DNA from: UBA1081 sp045636025
Lineage (GTDB): Bacteria > Bacillota > Clostridia > Oscillospirales > Acutalibacteraceae
Direction of reading: 5' to 3'
Assembly: GCA_045636025.1 (NCBI GenBank)
Contig: JAZTWP010000057.1
Span: 1-26,504, forward strand
DNA: 26,504 nucleotides
The notes beneath the pieces are model-generated. The model worked only from the letters and a program-made list of their open reading frames with translations. It was not told where the DNA came from and did not search any database. The position numbers and the translations under genes are program-made. This document shows positions 1 through 8,043 of this stretch, piece by piece. Position 1 is the first letter of the stretch; every line of letters begins with the position of its first letter.

Positions 1-124
1 TGTTGAAGTAAGAAGTAATAGGTAATAGTGAATAGGTGTGGAGGGGCTTTGCCCCTTACCCCATTATAATCGGGTGCGGGTGTCCCGCCATAACTTCTTC
101 ACTCTTACTTCTTACCTATTACTT
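1..124. repeat. MITE-like element with period-7 inverted arms
   Basis: The left arm (about 5-35) is a degenerate tandem of 7-mers of the type AAGTAAG/AAGTAAT/AGGTAAT/AGTGAAT. The right arm (about 94-124) is the same period-7 series in reverse complement. Aligned over about 31 positions, the arms differ mostly at a few recurrent sites. Between them lie a GC-rich hairpin (GGGGC TTT GCCCC at 43-55) and a GGGTGCGGG/TCCCGCC stretch. There is no coding potential of its own. The layout, with long imperfect inverted arms and a GC-rich centre, is that of a small non-autonomous repeat. The right arm supplies the stop codon of maf. The element may extend left of the window. Confidence 0.6.
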
Positions 125-696
125 AAACAATAATTTAGCAATGCTAAATTATTGTTTATATGTCTTACCGTTTCTGCAAGGGGAAGACCTACAACATTGA
201 AATAGTCACCGTGGATACCCTTTACAAGCACAAAGCCTTTGCCCTGAATACCGTAAGAACCTGCTTTATCCATCGGTTCACCCGTAGCAATGTAGTCTTT
301 CATTTCCTTTTCGGAAAGTTCATAAAATTCCACTTCTGTTGCAACGTGGAAAATGTCTGTTTTGTCTTTAGTTTTTATGCAGACACCTGTAAAAACAGTA
401 TGTCTTCTGCCAGAAAGTGATGAAAGCATTCTGAAAGCATCGTCTTCATTCTGCGGTTTGCCGAGAATCGTGTTATCAAGGGCAACAACCGTATCTGCGG
501 CAATAATCATTGCGTCATTGTGACGGGCAAAAACGTCTTCTGCTTTCTGTCTTGCAAGTTCTTCAACTGCTTTGTCGGGAGTGATGCCGTCGGGAAGTAT
601 CTCTTCGCACTCTGACACTACAACTTCATAGTCAAAACCTGCAAGGGTGAGAAGTTCTTTTCTTCTCGGTGATGCCGAGGCAAGGATTATTTTCAT
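112..696 (-). CDS. maf: Maf family nucleoside triphosphate pyrophosphatase
   Basis: This protein hydrolyses non-canonical or excess NTPs to NMP plus PPi (house-cleaning; YhdE/Maf family, usually dTTP/UTP or modified pyrimidines). Visible motifs are SASPRRKELL at residues 7-16, the AADTVV segment, the GKP turn and DKAGSYGIQG, which together form the ITPase-like active site. It is 194 aa, about the family size. The last 12 or so residues (from about NNNLALL) are read from a palindrome and the arm of a repeat element that supplies the TAA stop, so the C-terminal tail looks repeat-derived. The ATG start has a GAGGTG site seven bases upstream and overlaps the ribF stop as ATGA, so it is the last gene of the rimP-infB operon. 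Substrate choice cannot be read from sequence alone. Confidence 0.93.
   Translation of the reverse strand: MKIILASASPRRKELLTLAGFDYEVVVSECEEILPDGITPDKAVEELARQKAEDVFARHNDAMIIAADTVVALDNTILGKPQNEDDAFRMLSSLSGRRHTVFTGVCIKTKDKTDIFHVATEVEFYELSEKEMKDYIATGEPMDKAGSYGIQGKGFVLVKGIHGDYFNVVGLPLAETVRHINNNLALLNYCLSNR
125..157. repeat. Perfect 16-bp inverted repeat at the maf 3' end
   Basis: Positions 125-140 (AAACAATAATTTAGCA) and 142-157 (TGCTAAATTATTGTTT) are exact reverse complements around a single A at 141. The palindrome is read as the last codons of maf. In maf mRNA it would fold into a long AT-rich hairpin ending in UUGUUUAA, so it could be a weak terminator or a 3' stabilising hairpin. A half copy lies at 26366-26381. 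Confidence 0.75.
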
Positions 697-1595
697 CGGA
701 ACACCTCATTATATATTTTTTCCGCTGTCTGTGAATCTTCTTTCAGTTGTTCTGAAAGTGCTTCGAGAGAGGGGAATTTTTTTTCTTCTCTTATAAGCTT
801 TATAAGCTTTACTTCGGGGTGAGCACCGTACAAGTCACCTGAAAAGCCGATGATACTTGTTTCACTGCGGAGCTGTTCACCGCCTACTGTGGGGCGTTTG
901 CCGATGTTTGTCATAGACGGGTAGAGTTTACCGTCAACTTCTGTGGCGGAAGCATAGACACCGCATTTCGGTATAACATGCCAATCGGGGAATAACTGAT
1001 TTATTGTGGGAATGCCGAGAACTTTTTTGCCGATTTTGTCACCGTGAACAACTTCAAAATCATAAGCAAAATATCTGCCGAGCATAATGTTTGCTTCCTG
1101 AATGTCACCGTTTTCAATACAATTTCTGATTCTCGTTGAGCTGACAGCTTCATCACCGTGCATTACTTCACCTGCACAGCTGAAGCCGATTCCTGCTTTT
1201 TCGCAAAGGTCACGGAGAGTTTCTGCCGTGCCTGCACCTTTTTTTCCGAAATGATAATTGAAACCGCAGGATACAAACTCTGCACCGAGCTTTTTAATGA
1301 GAATTTCTGTGAAAAATTCTTCGGGAGACATATTTCTGACTTCTTCAAAAGAGAGTCTTACAGTTTCACAGCCGAGGAGAGCAGATTCTTTTTCGCAAAG
1401 ACTTCTTGTCATAATTCTCTTTGGTGCAGAGCCTGTGAGAAACTGCATCGGATGAGAATCGAAGGTAAGGATACACGGCACAAGACCGTTGCTTTTTTCT
1501 GCAACAGCCTTATTTATAACAGCAATATGTCCTTTATGCAGACCGTCAAAATTCCCGAGGGCGACGGCTGTTTTTCTGCCGTAAGAATCAATCAT
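693..1595 (-). CDS. ribF: Bifunctional riboflavin kinase / FAD synthetase
   Basis: It makes FMN from riboflavin and ATP, then FAD from FMN and ATP. The N-terminal nucleotidyltransferase domain carries GNFDGLHKGH (residues 14-23, with the HxGH signature) and the SSTRIR motif near residue 150. The C-terminal flavokinase domain shows GIPTIN and NIGKRPTVGG, then a GDLYG segment, as in RibF proteins. Its length of 300 aa is typical. An in-frame TTG at 1601 gives two more residues, but the AAAAGGA site lies nine bases before the ATG at 1595 and only about four before the TTG, so ATG is preferred. It overlaps truB by 8 nt and maf by 4 nt, consistent with coupled translation. No FMN riboswitch is seen. 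Confidence 0.95.
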   Translation of the reverse strand: MIDSYGRKTAVALGNFDGLHKGHIAVINKAVAEKSNGLVPCILTFDSHPMQFLTGSAPKRIMTRSLCEKESALLGCETVRLSFEEVRNMSPEEFFTEILIKKLGAEFVSCGFNYHFGKKGAGTAETLRDLCEKAGIGFSCAGEVMHGDEAVSSTRIRNCIENGDIQEANIMLGRYFAYDFEVVHGDKIGKKVLGIPTINQLFPDWHVIPKCGVYASATEVDGKLYPSMTNIGKRPTVGGEQLRSETSIIGFSGDLYGAHPEVKLIKLIREEKKFPSLEALSEQLKEDSQTAEKIYNEVFR

Positions 1596-2472
1596 TAACA
1601 AGTATCCTTTTCACAAAAAGATTTGTTTCATTTTCTCTGAATTCACCCAGACCGAGAAAAACATTTTCGGGTGAATAAACTCTGTAAAGTGACGGCACAA
1701 GCTTTGTGTGGAGTCTTGTGGCGTCAAGCTCACCGCCGTTTCTGAAGCGTTTTGCCTGAGCTTCACTTACCTTTACTGAGGGATAGGCCGAAAGTGCCTT
1801 ATCAACGGGAATGAGAAACTGTGACACATCTTCTGCACTTTTAAGCTCCTCTTCCGTGTGAGCATCTTCAATTGAAAAGCCGTTTGAAAGTGTGCGTCTG
1901 AGTGCTGTCATAACAGCACCGCAACCGAGCATTTCACCGATATCTGAGATAAGAGAGCGGATATATGTGCCCTTGGAGCACTTCACATCAATTGTGTATT
2001 CACCGTTTTTATATGACACGAAATCACAGTTATATATTGTGACAATGCGTTTTTCTCTTTCAACTTCAATCCCCTGCCTTGCAAGTTCATAAAGTCTTTT
2101 GCCGTCTTTTTTTATAGCAGAATACATAGGCGGCAACTGCTCTATTTCACCCTTAAAATGAGAAATTGCTTTTTTCACCGTTTCTTCATCGGGGATATTA
2201 TCGTTTGTTGAGAGAACAGTGCCTGTTATATCGAGCGTATCTGTTGTTGTTCCGAGTCTGAAAGAGGCACGGTAGCCTTTGTCGTGACTTGGCAGCAGCT
2301 CAATGAAACGGGGAGCATTTCCGCCTACAGCAACGGGCAAAACACCCGTTGCCATAGGGTCAAGGGTGCCTGTGTGTCCTGTTTTCTTTTCACCTGTCAC
2401 CCTTCTGACAATTGCACCGCCTATAAACGATGTAATGCCTTCGGGTTTATCCAAAATTATAAATCCTGTCAT
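1588..2472 (-). CDS. truB: tRNA pseudouridine(55) synthase
   Basis: It isomerises U55 to pseudouridine in the T-loop of tRNA. The catalytic aspartate is Asp38 in TGTLDPMATGVLPV (residues 34-47). Downstream are the LGTTTDTLDITG segment, a PPMYSAIKKDGKRLYELAR stretch and the KGTYIRSLISDIGE motif, all standard for TruB. A C-terminal region of about 60 residues in the PUA position follows. The 294-aa length is normal. Its ATG overlaps the nrnA stop (ATGA), with an AAAAGG site seven bases upstream. It sits between nrnA and ribF in the usual Firmicute order. Confidence 0.96.
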   Translation of the reverse strand: MTGFIILDKPEGITSFIGGAIVRRVTGEKKTGHTGTLDPMATGVLPVAVGGNAPRFIELLPSHDKGYRASFRLGTTTDTLDITGTVLSTNDNIPDEETVKKAISHFKGEIEQLPPMYSAIKKDGKRLYELARQGIEVEREKRIVTIYNCDFVSYKNGEYTIDVKCSKGTYIRSLISDIGEMLGCGAVMTALRRTLSNGFSIEDAHTEEELKSAEDVSQFLIPVDKALSAYPSVKVSEAQAKRFRNGGELDATRLHTKLVPSLYRVYSPENVFLGLGEFRENETNLFVKRILVND

Positions 2473-3437
2473 AACAAACCTTTTGAAATGAGCTGTTTTT
2501 CCGCAAGAGAGAGCACTGTTTTCACAGCATCTTCCTTTGAGCCTCTGAATGAGCAGCCTGCAGCCATTTTGTGACCGCCGCCGCCAAGCTCTGCTGCAAT
2601 TTCAGATGCATCTGCGGGAGAATTGGTACGCACGGAAATTCTGAAAAGCCCCTCTTCCTTCTCTTTCATTGTAATACCCACGAAAACACCCTCAATCTGT
2701 CTGGGAAGAGCAGAAAGAGCCTGAGTTTCGCTGTCAAGAGCACCGCTTCTGACATACATTTCGTGAGTGAGTGCAATTATTGCACATTTGCCGTCAAAAT
2801 GAAGCTCCATTTCAGAAAGAGCAAGTTTTTCCATTTCCGCATAAGCTCTTGTTTTTGTTTCAAACTGAATTTTATTGATTTCACCGATATCTATTCCGTA
2901 AGAGAGCATATCTGCCGCTGTACGGAATGTTTTTGCTGTTGTGTTGCTGTAACGGAAACAGCCTGTATCTGTGGCAACAGCTACATAAATACACTCTGCA
3001 ATGTCAGGTGTGAGAGTGACATTCATCTCTCTGAGAATGTCATAAACTGCTTCACCTGCTGCAGCGGCACTATCATCAAGATAGGTATTCTCTGCATAAA
3101 GAGTGTTTGAATAATGGTGGTCTATGCAAAGTTCAACGGGTGTTTCTTTGCTGTAACCTGCAACATCTGCACACATAATTCTGTTGTCGGCAGTATCAAC
3201 CGTAACGATATGCTCGGGAGAAAAACTGCCGTCAAAGAGTATACCCTCTGTATAGCGGATATCACTTTTGGGTGTACCGCCAAGCCAGACAGCCGCTGTT
3301 TTGCCCAGAGACAAAAGACCTTTGCACAACGCACAGGTACTGCCCACAGCATCCCCGTCGGGGTTTTCGTGAGCAAAAATAAGAATATTATCCATTGAAA
3401 GGAGCATTGAAGCTGCTTCTTCTTTAGTTATTCTCAT
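2469..3437 (-). CDS. nrnA: DHH-family oligoribonuclease / pAp phosphatase
   Basis: This is a DHH/DHHA1 phosphoesterase of the NrnA type, expected to degrade nanoRNAs to mononucleotides and dephosphorylate pAp. Metal-binding motifs are HENPDGDAVGS (23-33), DTAD (81-84) and DHH (106-108). The C-terminal DHHA1 domain has the GGGGHKMAAG substrate-binding loop. A longer reading frame runs upstream into rbfA, but the ATG at 3437 has an AAAGGA site about eight bases upstream and starts a normal MRITKEEA N-terminus. This gives 322 aa and only a 14-nt overlap with rbfA. Its place after infB-rbfA and before truB is the common arrangement in Firmicutes. Confidence 0.93.
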   Translation of the reverse strand: MRITKEEAASMLLSMDNILIFAHENPDGDAVGSTCALCKGLLSLGKTAAVWLGGTPKSDIRYTEGILFDGSFSPEHIVTVDTADNRIMCADVAGYSKETPVELCIDHHYSNTLYAENTYLDDSAAAAGEAVYDILREMNVTLTPDIAECIYVAVATDTGCFRYSNTTAKTFRTAADMLSYGIDIGEINKIQFETKTRAYAEMEKLALSEMELHFDGKCAIIALTHEMYVRSGALDSETQALSALPRQIEGVFVGITMKEKEEGLFRISVRTNSPADASEIAAELGGGGHKMAAGCSFRGSKEDAVKTVLSLAEKQLISKGLL

Positions 3438-3792
3438 CCTGAGTATCCTTTCGGGTCTTGCTTTCGTATTCCTGCCAGAGTTCAATGCCCTTACGCACGG
3501 AATCATCTGCAATAAACTTGAGTTCGGGAGATTTTCTCAGGTGAAGTCTGTTGCCGACTTCTCTTCTGATGAGTCCCTGAGCGTGAGTGAGAGCCTTTGC
3601 AGCGTTTACTGCTGTTTCGTAACCCTCAAGCGCACTTATATAAACTTTGCCGAATGAAAGGTCACCTGCAAGTTCGATTCTTACAACTGTAAGAAGCTTA
3701 TCCTTGACTCTGGGATCCTTTAATTCTCTGATTACAGCGGTAATTTCTCTTTTGATATCTTCCGCTGTACGGTCATTTCTGTACATTGACAT
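3424..3792 (-). CDS. rbfA: 30S ribosome-binding factor A
   Basis: RbfA is a small KH-fold protein that binds the 30S subunit during late 16S rRNA maturation and cold adaptation. Visible features are the N-terminal RTAEDIKREI helix, ELKDPRV, the KVYISALEG strand, then LIRREVGNRLHLRKSPEL and the LKFIADDSV segment, all typical of the family. The ATG at 3792 is chosen over an in-frame TTG at 3801 because AGAAGGA lies nine bases upstream of the ATG but almost touches the TTG. The protein is 122 aa. It is separated from infB by a 64-nt gap holding an imperfect hairpin. Confidence 0.94.
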   Translation of the reverse strand: MSMYRNDRTAEDIKREITAVIRELKDPRVKDKLLTVVRIELAGDLSFGKVYISALEGYETAVNAAKALTHAQGLIRREVGNRLHLRKSPELKFIADDSVRKGIELWQEYESKTRKDTQDENN

Positions 3793-3813
3793 AAAAATCA
3801 ATCCTTCTCATAC

Positions 3814-3852
3814 AAATTCCAACGGACGCCCGTTTGGGCGCCCTTGAAATTC
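3814..3852 (-). other. Imperfect hairpin between infB and rbfA
   Basis: GGACGCCC (3824-3831) and GGGCGCCC (3836-3843) flank a GTTT loop and pair with one mismatch. AT-rich outer arms (3814-3822 and 3844-3852) continue the pairing imperfectly. There is no U-tract after it on the minus strand, so it is not a classical terminator. It may be an mRNA processing or stability hairpin, or a single copy of a palindromic repeat. Confidence 0.45.
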
Positions 3853-3856
3853 AATA

Positions 3857-6313
3857 TTACTGATCTCTGTATTCTTCTGTGATATATGCTTCGAAAATGT
3901 CGCCTTCTTTGATGTCATTGAACTTGACAAGACCGATACCGCATTCGTAACCTGATGCAACTTCCTTAACATCGTCCTTGAAACGGCGGAGTGAATCAAT
4001 TTCATCTTCCGCAATAACAATACCGTCACGTACAACACGGATTTTTGCATTTCTCTGAACCTTACCGTTAAGAACATAACAACCTGCGATTGTGCCGACT
4101 GAAGAAATCTTGAATGTGCTTCTGACTTCGATTCTGCCGAGTTCAACGTCTCTGTACTTGGGAGCAAGCATACCCTTGATAGCTGCTTCAACGTCTTCGA
4201 TACAGTCGTAAATAACCATATACATACGCATTTCAACCTTGTCACGCTCTGCGTTTGCTGCAGCAACGGGGTCGGGTCTTACGTGGAAGCCGATGATGAT
4301 TGCGTTTGATGCGTGAGCAAGCATAACGTCAGACTCGTTGACAGCACCTACACCGCCGTGGATAACACGAACACGAACTTCTTCGTTTGAGAGCTTTTCA
4401 AGACTCTGCTTGACAGCTTCAACTGAGCCCTGCACGTCTGCCTTGACGATGATGTTGAGTTCTTTCATTTCGCCTGCTTCAATTGTTGAGAAGAGGTTGT
4501 CAAGAGTAACCTTCTGAACAGAATTGAACTGAGCTTCCTTTTCTGTCTGCTTTCTCTGTTCAACAAGCTCTCTTGCGAGTCTTTCGTCTGAAACTGCGTC
4601 AAATGCGTCACCTGCATTGGGAGCTTCTGCAAGACCTGCGATTTCAACGGGTACTGAGGGACCTGCTTCATCAATCTTCTTGCCCTTGTAGTCTGTCATA
4701 ACACGTACACGGCCTACTGCTGTACCTGCAACGATGATATCGCCTGACTTGAGTGTACCGTTCTGAACAAGGAGTGTTGCGATGGGGCCTCTGCCCTTAT
4801 CGAGCTTAGCTTCGATAACGATACCCTTTGCTTTTCTGTTGGGGTTAGCCTTGAGTTCTTTCATTTCAGCAATAAGAAGAACTGATTCAAGGAGTTTGTC
4901 GATATTCATACCTGTCTTAGCAGATACGGGAACACAGATTGTGTCACCGCCCCATTCTTCGGGAACGATTTCGTGCTCTGTAAGCTGCTGAAGGATTCTG
5001 TCGGGATTAACATCGGGTTTATCCATCTTGTTGATAGCAACAACAATCTGAATGCCTGCTGCCTTTGCGTGGTTGATAGCTTCAATTGTCTGAGGCATGA
5101 TACCGTCGTCAGCAGCAACAACGAGGATTGCGATATCTGTTGCCATTGCACCTCTTGCACGCATTGATGTGAAAGCTGCGTGACCGGGTGTGTCAAGGAA
5201 TGTGATTTCTTCGCCGTCAAGATTTACTCTGTAAGCACCGATGTGCTGAGTAATACCGCCTGATTCTGTTGTTGTGACAGATGTGTGACGGATAGCATCA
5301 AGAAGTGATGTCTTACCGTGGTCAACGTGACCCATAACACATACAACGGGGCTTCTGGGAAGAAGGTTTGCTTCATCGTCTTCTGAGTCGTCGATGATTT
5401 TATCTTCGATTGTGACAATAACTTCTTTTTCAACCTTTGCACCAAGGTCTGTTGCTACGATTTCTGCTGTATCGAAATCGATAACTTCGTTGATTGAAGC
5501 CATAATGCCGTAAAGGAAGAGCTTTTTGATAACTTCTGCTGCTGTAACCTTGAGACGTGATGCAAGTTCACCGACTGTGATTTCATCGGGCACTTTGATA
5601 ACTATCTGCTTCTTTGCTCTTTCTGCTGCAATTCTTGCAAGTCTTTCCTGCTCTGTTTCCTTTTTGCCACTGCGCATACCCTGCTTGCGGTACTGCTTTG
5701 ACTTCTGGTTGATCTTCTGCTTCTTTGCAGTATCTCTGTCCTTCATTCTTGCATTTTCGGGAACGATTTCATCATACTTCTCGTTATACTTTTCAAGGTC
5801 GATGTTTGAACCTCTTGTATCGATAGTATGCTTGTCACCCTTTGTTCTTGCCTGAATGGGAGTGTCGTTATTCTTTTTGTCTGCCTTCTTTTCAAAGGGC
5901 TTTGATTCACCCTTCTTTTCAAAAAGCTTGTTGTCGCCCTTCTTTTCGGGAGCGGGCTTCTTATCCTGAGGTTTAGCTGACTTGGGAGACTGCTTCTTGT
6001 CCTGAGGCTTTGATTCTGCTTTCACTTCTGCAGCGGGAGCCTTATCTTCTGCCTTAGCAGGTTCTTCAGCCTTCTTTTCTGCCTTGGGTTCAGGCTTCTT
6101 TTCTGCAGTTACCTTGAAATATTCATCAAAACTGCTTACAGCCTTATCCTGTGTGAAAGTTTCAAAAATTATGTCAAGCTCATCATCTGTGAGAGCTGTC
6201 TGATGCTTTTTCGGATCTTCAAAATATTTGCCGAGGAGTTCTATAACACCATTGCTCTTGACATTGAAATCCTTTGCAACTTCATGAACTCTGTATTTAT
6301 TTACCTGTGCCAT
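3857..6313 (-). CDS. infB: Translation initiation factor IF-2
   Basis: IF-2 is the GTPase that brings fMet-tRNA to the 30S subunit and promotes subunit joining. The N-terminal IF2N segment (1-65) is followed by a Lys/Glu/Pro/Ala-rich low-complexity linker (about 70-220), a second IF2N-like domain (about 240-295) and the G domain. Nucleotide motifs are GHVDHGKT (328-335), DTPGH (374-378) and NKMD (428-431). The C-terminal half has the EF-Tu domain-II-like barrels and the IF2 C1/C2 region. Its length of 818 aa is normal for Clostridia. The ATG has GGAGG nine bases upstream. It follows ylxQ by 14 nt in the nusA operon. Confidence 0.98.
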   Translation of the reverse strand: MAQVNKYRVHEVAKDFNVKSNGVIELLGKYFEDPKKHQTALTDDELDIIFETFTQDKAVSSFDEYFKVTAEKKPEPKAEKKAEEPAKAEDKAPAAEVKAESKPQDKKQSPKSAKPQDKKPAPEKKGDNKLFEKKGESKPFEKKADKKNNDTPIQARTKGDKHTIDTRGSNIDLEKYNEKYDEIVPENARMKDRDTAKKQKINQKSKQYRKQGMRSGKKETEQERLARIAAERAKKQIVIKVPDEITVGELASRLKVTAAEVIKKLFLYGIMASINEVIDFDTAEIVATDLGAKVEKEVIVTIEDKIIDDSEDDEANLLPRSPVVCVMGHVDHGKTSLLDAIRHTSVTTTESGGITQHIGAYRVNLDGEEITFLDTPGHAAFTSMRARGAMATDIAILVVAADDGIMPQTIEAINHAKAAGIQIVVAINKMDKPDVNPDRILQQLTEHEIVPEEWGGDTICVPVSAKTGMNIDKLLESVLLIAEMKELKANPNRKAKGIVIEAKLDKGRGPIATLLVQNGTLKSGDIIVAGTAVGRVRVMTDYKGKKIDEAGPSVPVEIAGLAEAPNAGDAFDAVSDERLARELVEQRKQTEKEAQFNSVQKVTLDNLFSTIEAGEMKELNIIVKADVQGSVEAVKQSLEKLSNEEVRVRVIHGGVGAVNESDVMLAHASNAIIIGFHVRPDPVAAANAERDKVEMRMYMVIYDCIEDVEAAIKGMLAPKYRDVELGRIEVRSTFKISSVGTIAGCYVLNGKVQRNAKIRVVRDGIVIAEDEIDSLRRFKDDVKEVASGYECGIGLVKFNDIKEGDIFEAYITEEYRDQ

Positions 6314-6327
6314 ATATTGAGTCCTCC

Positions 6328-6621
6328 TTATTGAATTGTTGATAATATAAGATTTTTCAGTCCATCGTCAATGACGGAGAAAACTGCTGATTTTTTGCCG
6401 ATATAAATGCCCATTTCCTGCATGGTTGCATCTGTTTTTATAAGGGGAATTTCACCGCTGAGATTTGACATCTCACGCTGAAGTCTTTCTGATGCATCGC
6501 AGGTCATAACAACAAGAACTGCCTTGCCGCTTCTGACGGATGTTTTTACTTCGTCGTGGCCGATGCAGAGTTTTCTTGCTCTGCGGGCGAGCCCCATAGC
6601 ATTAAAAAATTTATCTGTCAA
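6328..6621 (-). CDS. ylxQ: YlxQ, L7Ae-family RNA-binding protein
   Basis: This is a 97-aa protein of the L7Ae/L30e fold that binds kink-turn RNA; its cellular role in bacteria is poorly defined. The N-terminal GLARRARKLCIGHDEV motif and the basic K-turn-binding face (VLVVMTCDASERLQREM) match YlxQ proteins. The start is a TTG at 6621 whose last two bases are part of the ylxR stop (TTGA), with AAGGA just upstream. The alternative ATG at 6597 would remove the eight-residue N-terminal segment that homologues have. It lies between ylxR and infB, as in Bacillus. Confidence 0.88.
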   Translation of the reverse strand: MTDKFFNAMGLARRARKLCIGHDEVKTSVRSGKAVLVVMTCDASERLQREMSNLSGEIPLIKTDATMQEMGIYIGKKSAVFSVIDDGLKNLILSTIQ

Positions 6622-6881
6622 TTTTCCTTAAGCAACCTTTCTGCTTCATCGTAAACCGTTTCGGGTACCGACATTTCAAAAATCTTATCGAGCCTTTTTG
6701 ACTTTCTTGCCTTTTTGAGACATTCAGCCGAGGGACATATATAAGCGCCTCTGCCTGACTTCTTGCCCACAAGGTCAAGACTCACATCACCCTCGGGTGA
6801 CCTTACAAATCTTACAAGCTCTTTTTTTGTTTTCTGTTCATTACAGCCGATGCACTTACGCAAGGGTACTTTTTTCTGCAA
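6618..6881 (-). CDS. ylxR: YlxR/RnpM family RNA-binding protein (DUF448)
   Basis: This 87-aa basic protein shows PLRKCIGCNEQKTKKELVRF at the N-terminus and GRGAYICPSAEC in the middle, the hallmarks of the YlxR family. Members bind RNA, and YlxR (RnpM) has been reported as a modulator of RNase P in Firmicutes. The start is TTG at 6881 with GGAGG eight bases upstream; no ATG is nearby. The 52-nt gap to nusA contains an 8-bp palindrome (6901-6917, TAATGCAT-A-ATGCATTA), which may form a small hairpin in the mRNA. Confidence 0.92.
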   Translation of the reverse strand: MQKKVPLRKCIGCNEQKTKKELVRFVRSPEGDVSLDLVGKKSGRGAYICPSAECLKKARKSKRLDKIFEMSVPETVYDEAERLLKEN

Positions 6882-6933
6882 AGAAAAGACCTCCGTAGCT
6901 TAATGCATAATGCATTATTGCTTTTATTTCAAA

Positions 6934-8004
6934 TTATAACTGAATCATGGGCTGATAGAAACCGCTTTCGGGTTTGATATCAATTTTCCAGCCTGTAAGC
7001 TTTGCTGCAAGACGTGCATTCTGACCCTTGTTGCCGATAGCAAGTGAAAGCTGTGTGTCGGGTACTGTTACCTGACATGACTTAACAACATCGCTGATGA
7101 TTTCAACACTGAGGATTTCTGCGGGAGCAAGAGCTGCTGCGATGAATTCTGCAGGATTTTCACTGTACTTGACAATGTCAATCTTTTCGCCGCCGAGAAC
7201 AGAAACGATCTTGCTTACACGAGCGCCTCTCTGACCGATACATGCGCCTACGGGATCGATATCTGCATCCTTGCTGTAAACTGCAAGCTTTGTTCTTGAA
7301 CCTGCTTCACGTGATACACCCTTGACTTCGATTGTACCGTCAAAAATTTCGGGAACTTCCTGTTCAAAGAGTCTTCTTACAAGACCGGGATGAGTTCTTG
7401 AAATCATAGCCTTGGGACCCTTTTCTGTGCCCTTTACGTCAACAATGTAAACTTTGATAAGCTGACCGAGTTCAAACTTTTCACCGGGGATCTGTTCGTT
7501 CTTGGGAAGAAGAGCTTCTGACTTGCCGATTTCAAGTGTGAGGTTGCCTGTCTTATTGTCGATATTTCTTACAGTTGCAGTAACGATTTCCTGATTACGG
7601 CTCTGGAACTCCTGAAGCACCTGCTCGTGCTCGATTTCTCTGATGCCCTGACGGAGAACGTGCTTAACTGTCTGAGCGGCAATTCTGCCGAAATCGTTGA
7701 TTTCAAGATCAATTTCAACCACATCGTCTGCGATTGCACCTGATCTGTATTTCTGAGCCTCATCAACAGAGATCTCAATTGCGGGATCCATAACATCATC
7801 TTCTGTGGGAACAACAGTCTTCTTCATATAAAGACGAACGAAGTATTCTTCGGGAATGATATCACAGAAAATACCTTCTTTTGTTCCGTAATTGTGGCCT
7901 GCTGCGATCACAAGAGCGTTTGCAATTTTATCATAAATTGCGTTTGAAGACATATTTCTCTCTTTCTGGAGCGCAGACACAGCGTCAAAAAATTCTTTAT
8001 CCAT
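6934..8004 (-). CDS. nusA: Transcription termination/antitermination factor NusA
   Basis: NusA binds RNA polymerase and modulates pausing, intrinsic termination and antitermination. The N-terminal RNAP-binding domain occupies about 1-130, with S1 at about 135-200, KH1 with GACIGQRGARVSKIV, and KH2 with AIGNKGQNARLAAKLTGWK near the C-terminus. There are no C-terminal acidic repeats, which is normal for Firmicutes. The 356-aa form starts at the ATG at 8004: the AAAGGATGATC site overlaps an upstream in-frame ATG (8016) but is well placed for 8004. It is the second gene of the operon, after rimP. Autoregulation through the leader terminator is plausible. Confidence 0.96.
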   Translation of the reverse strand: MDKEFFDAVSALQKERNMSSNAIYDKIANALVIAAGHNYGTKEGIFCDIIPEEYFVRLYMKKTVVPTEDDVMDPAIEISVDEAQKYRSGAIADDVVEIDLEINDFGRIAAQTVKHVLRQGIREIEHEQVLQEFQSRNQEIVTATVRNIDNKTGNLTLEIGKSEALLPKNEQIPGEKFELGQLIKVYIVDVKGTEKGPKAMISRTHPGLVRRLFEQEVPEIFDGTIEVKGVSREAGSRTKLAVYSKDADIDPVGACIGQRGARVSKIVSVLGGEKIDIVKYSENPAEFIAAALAPAEILSVEIISDVVKSCQVTVPDTQLSLAIGNKGQNARLAAKLTGWKIDIKPESGFYQPMIQL

Positions 8005-8043
8005 TTTGCTGATCATCCTTTCTGTATATATGAAAATTGTTAC

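Noticed and set aside
160..420. Plus-strand reading frame opposite maf
   Set aside because: It lies wholly inside maf, has cysteine-rich random-looking sequence and no ribosome-binding site; it is a shadow.
2571..3110. 179-codon plus-strand frame opposite nrnA
   Set aside because: It is antisense to a well-supported DHH phosphoesterase, has no start signals and is rich in Cys and Phe as expected from antisense reading.
5860..6110. Lysine/glutamate/proline repeats in the infB 5' half as a possible repeat element
   Set aside because: Low-complexity linkers are normal in the IF-2 N-terminal region and the frame is uninterrupted.
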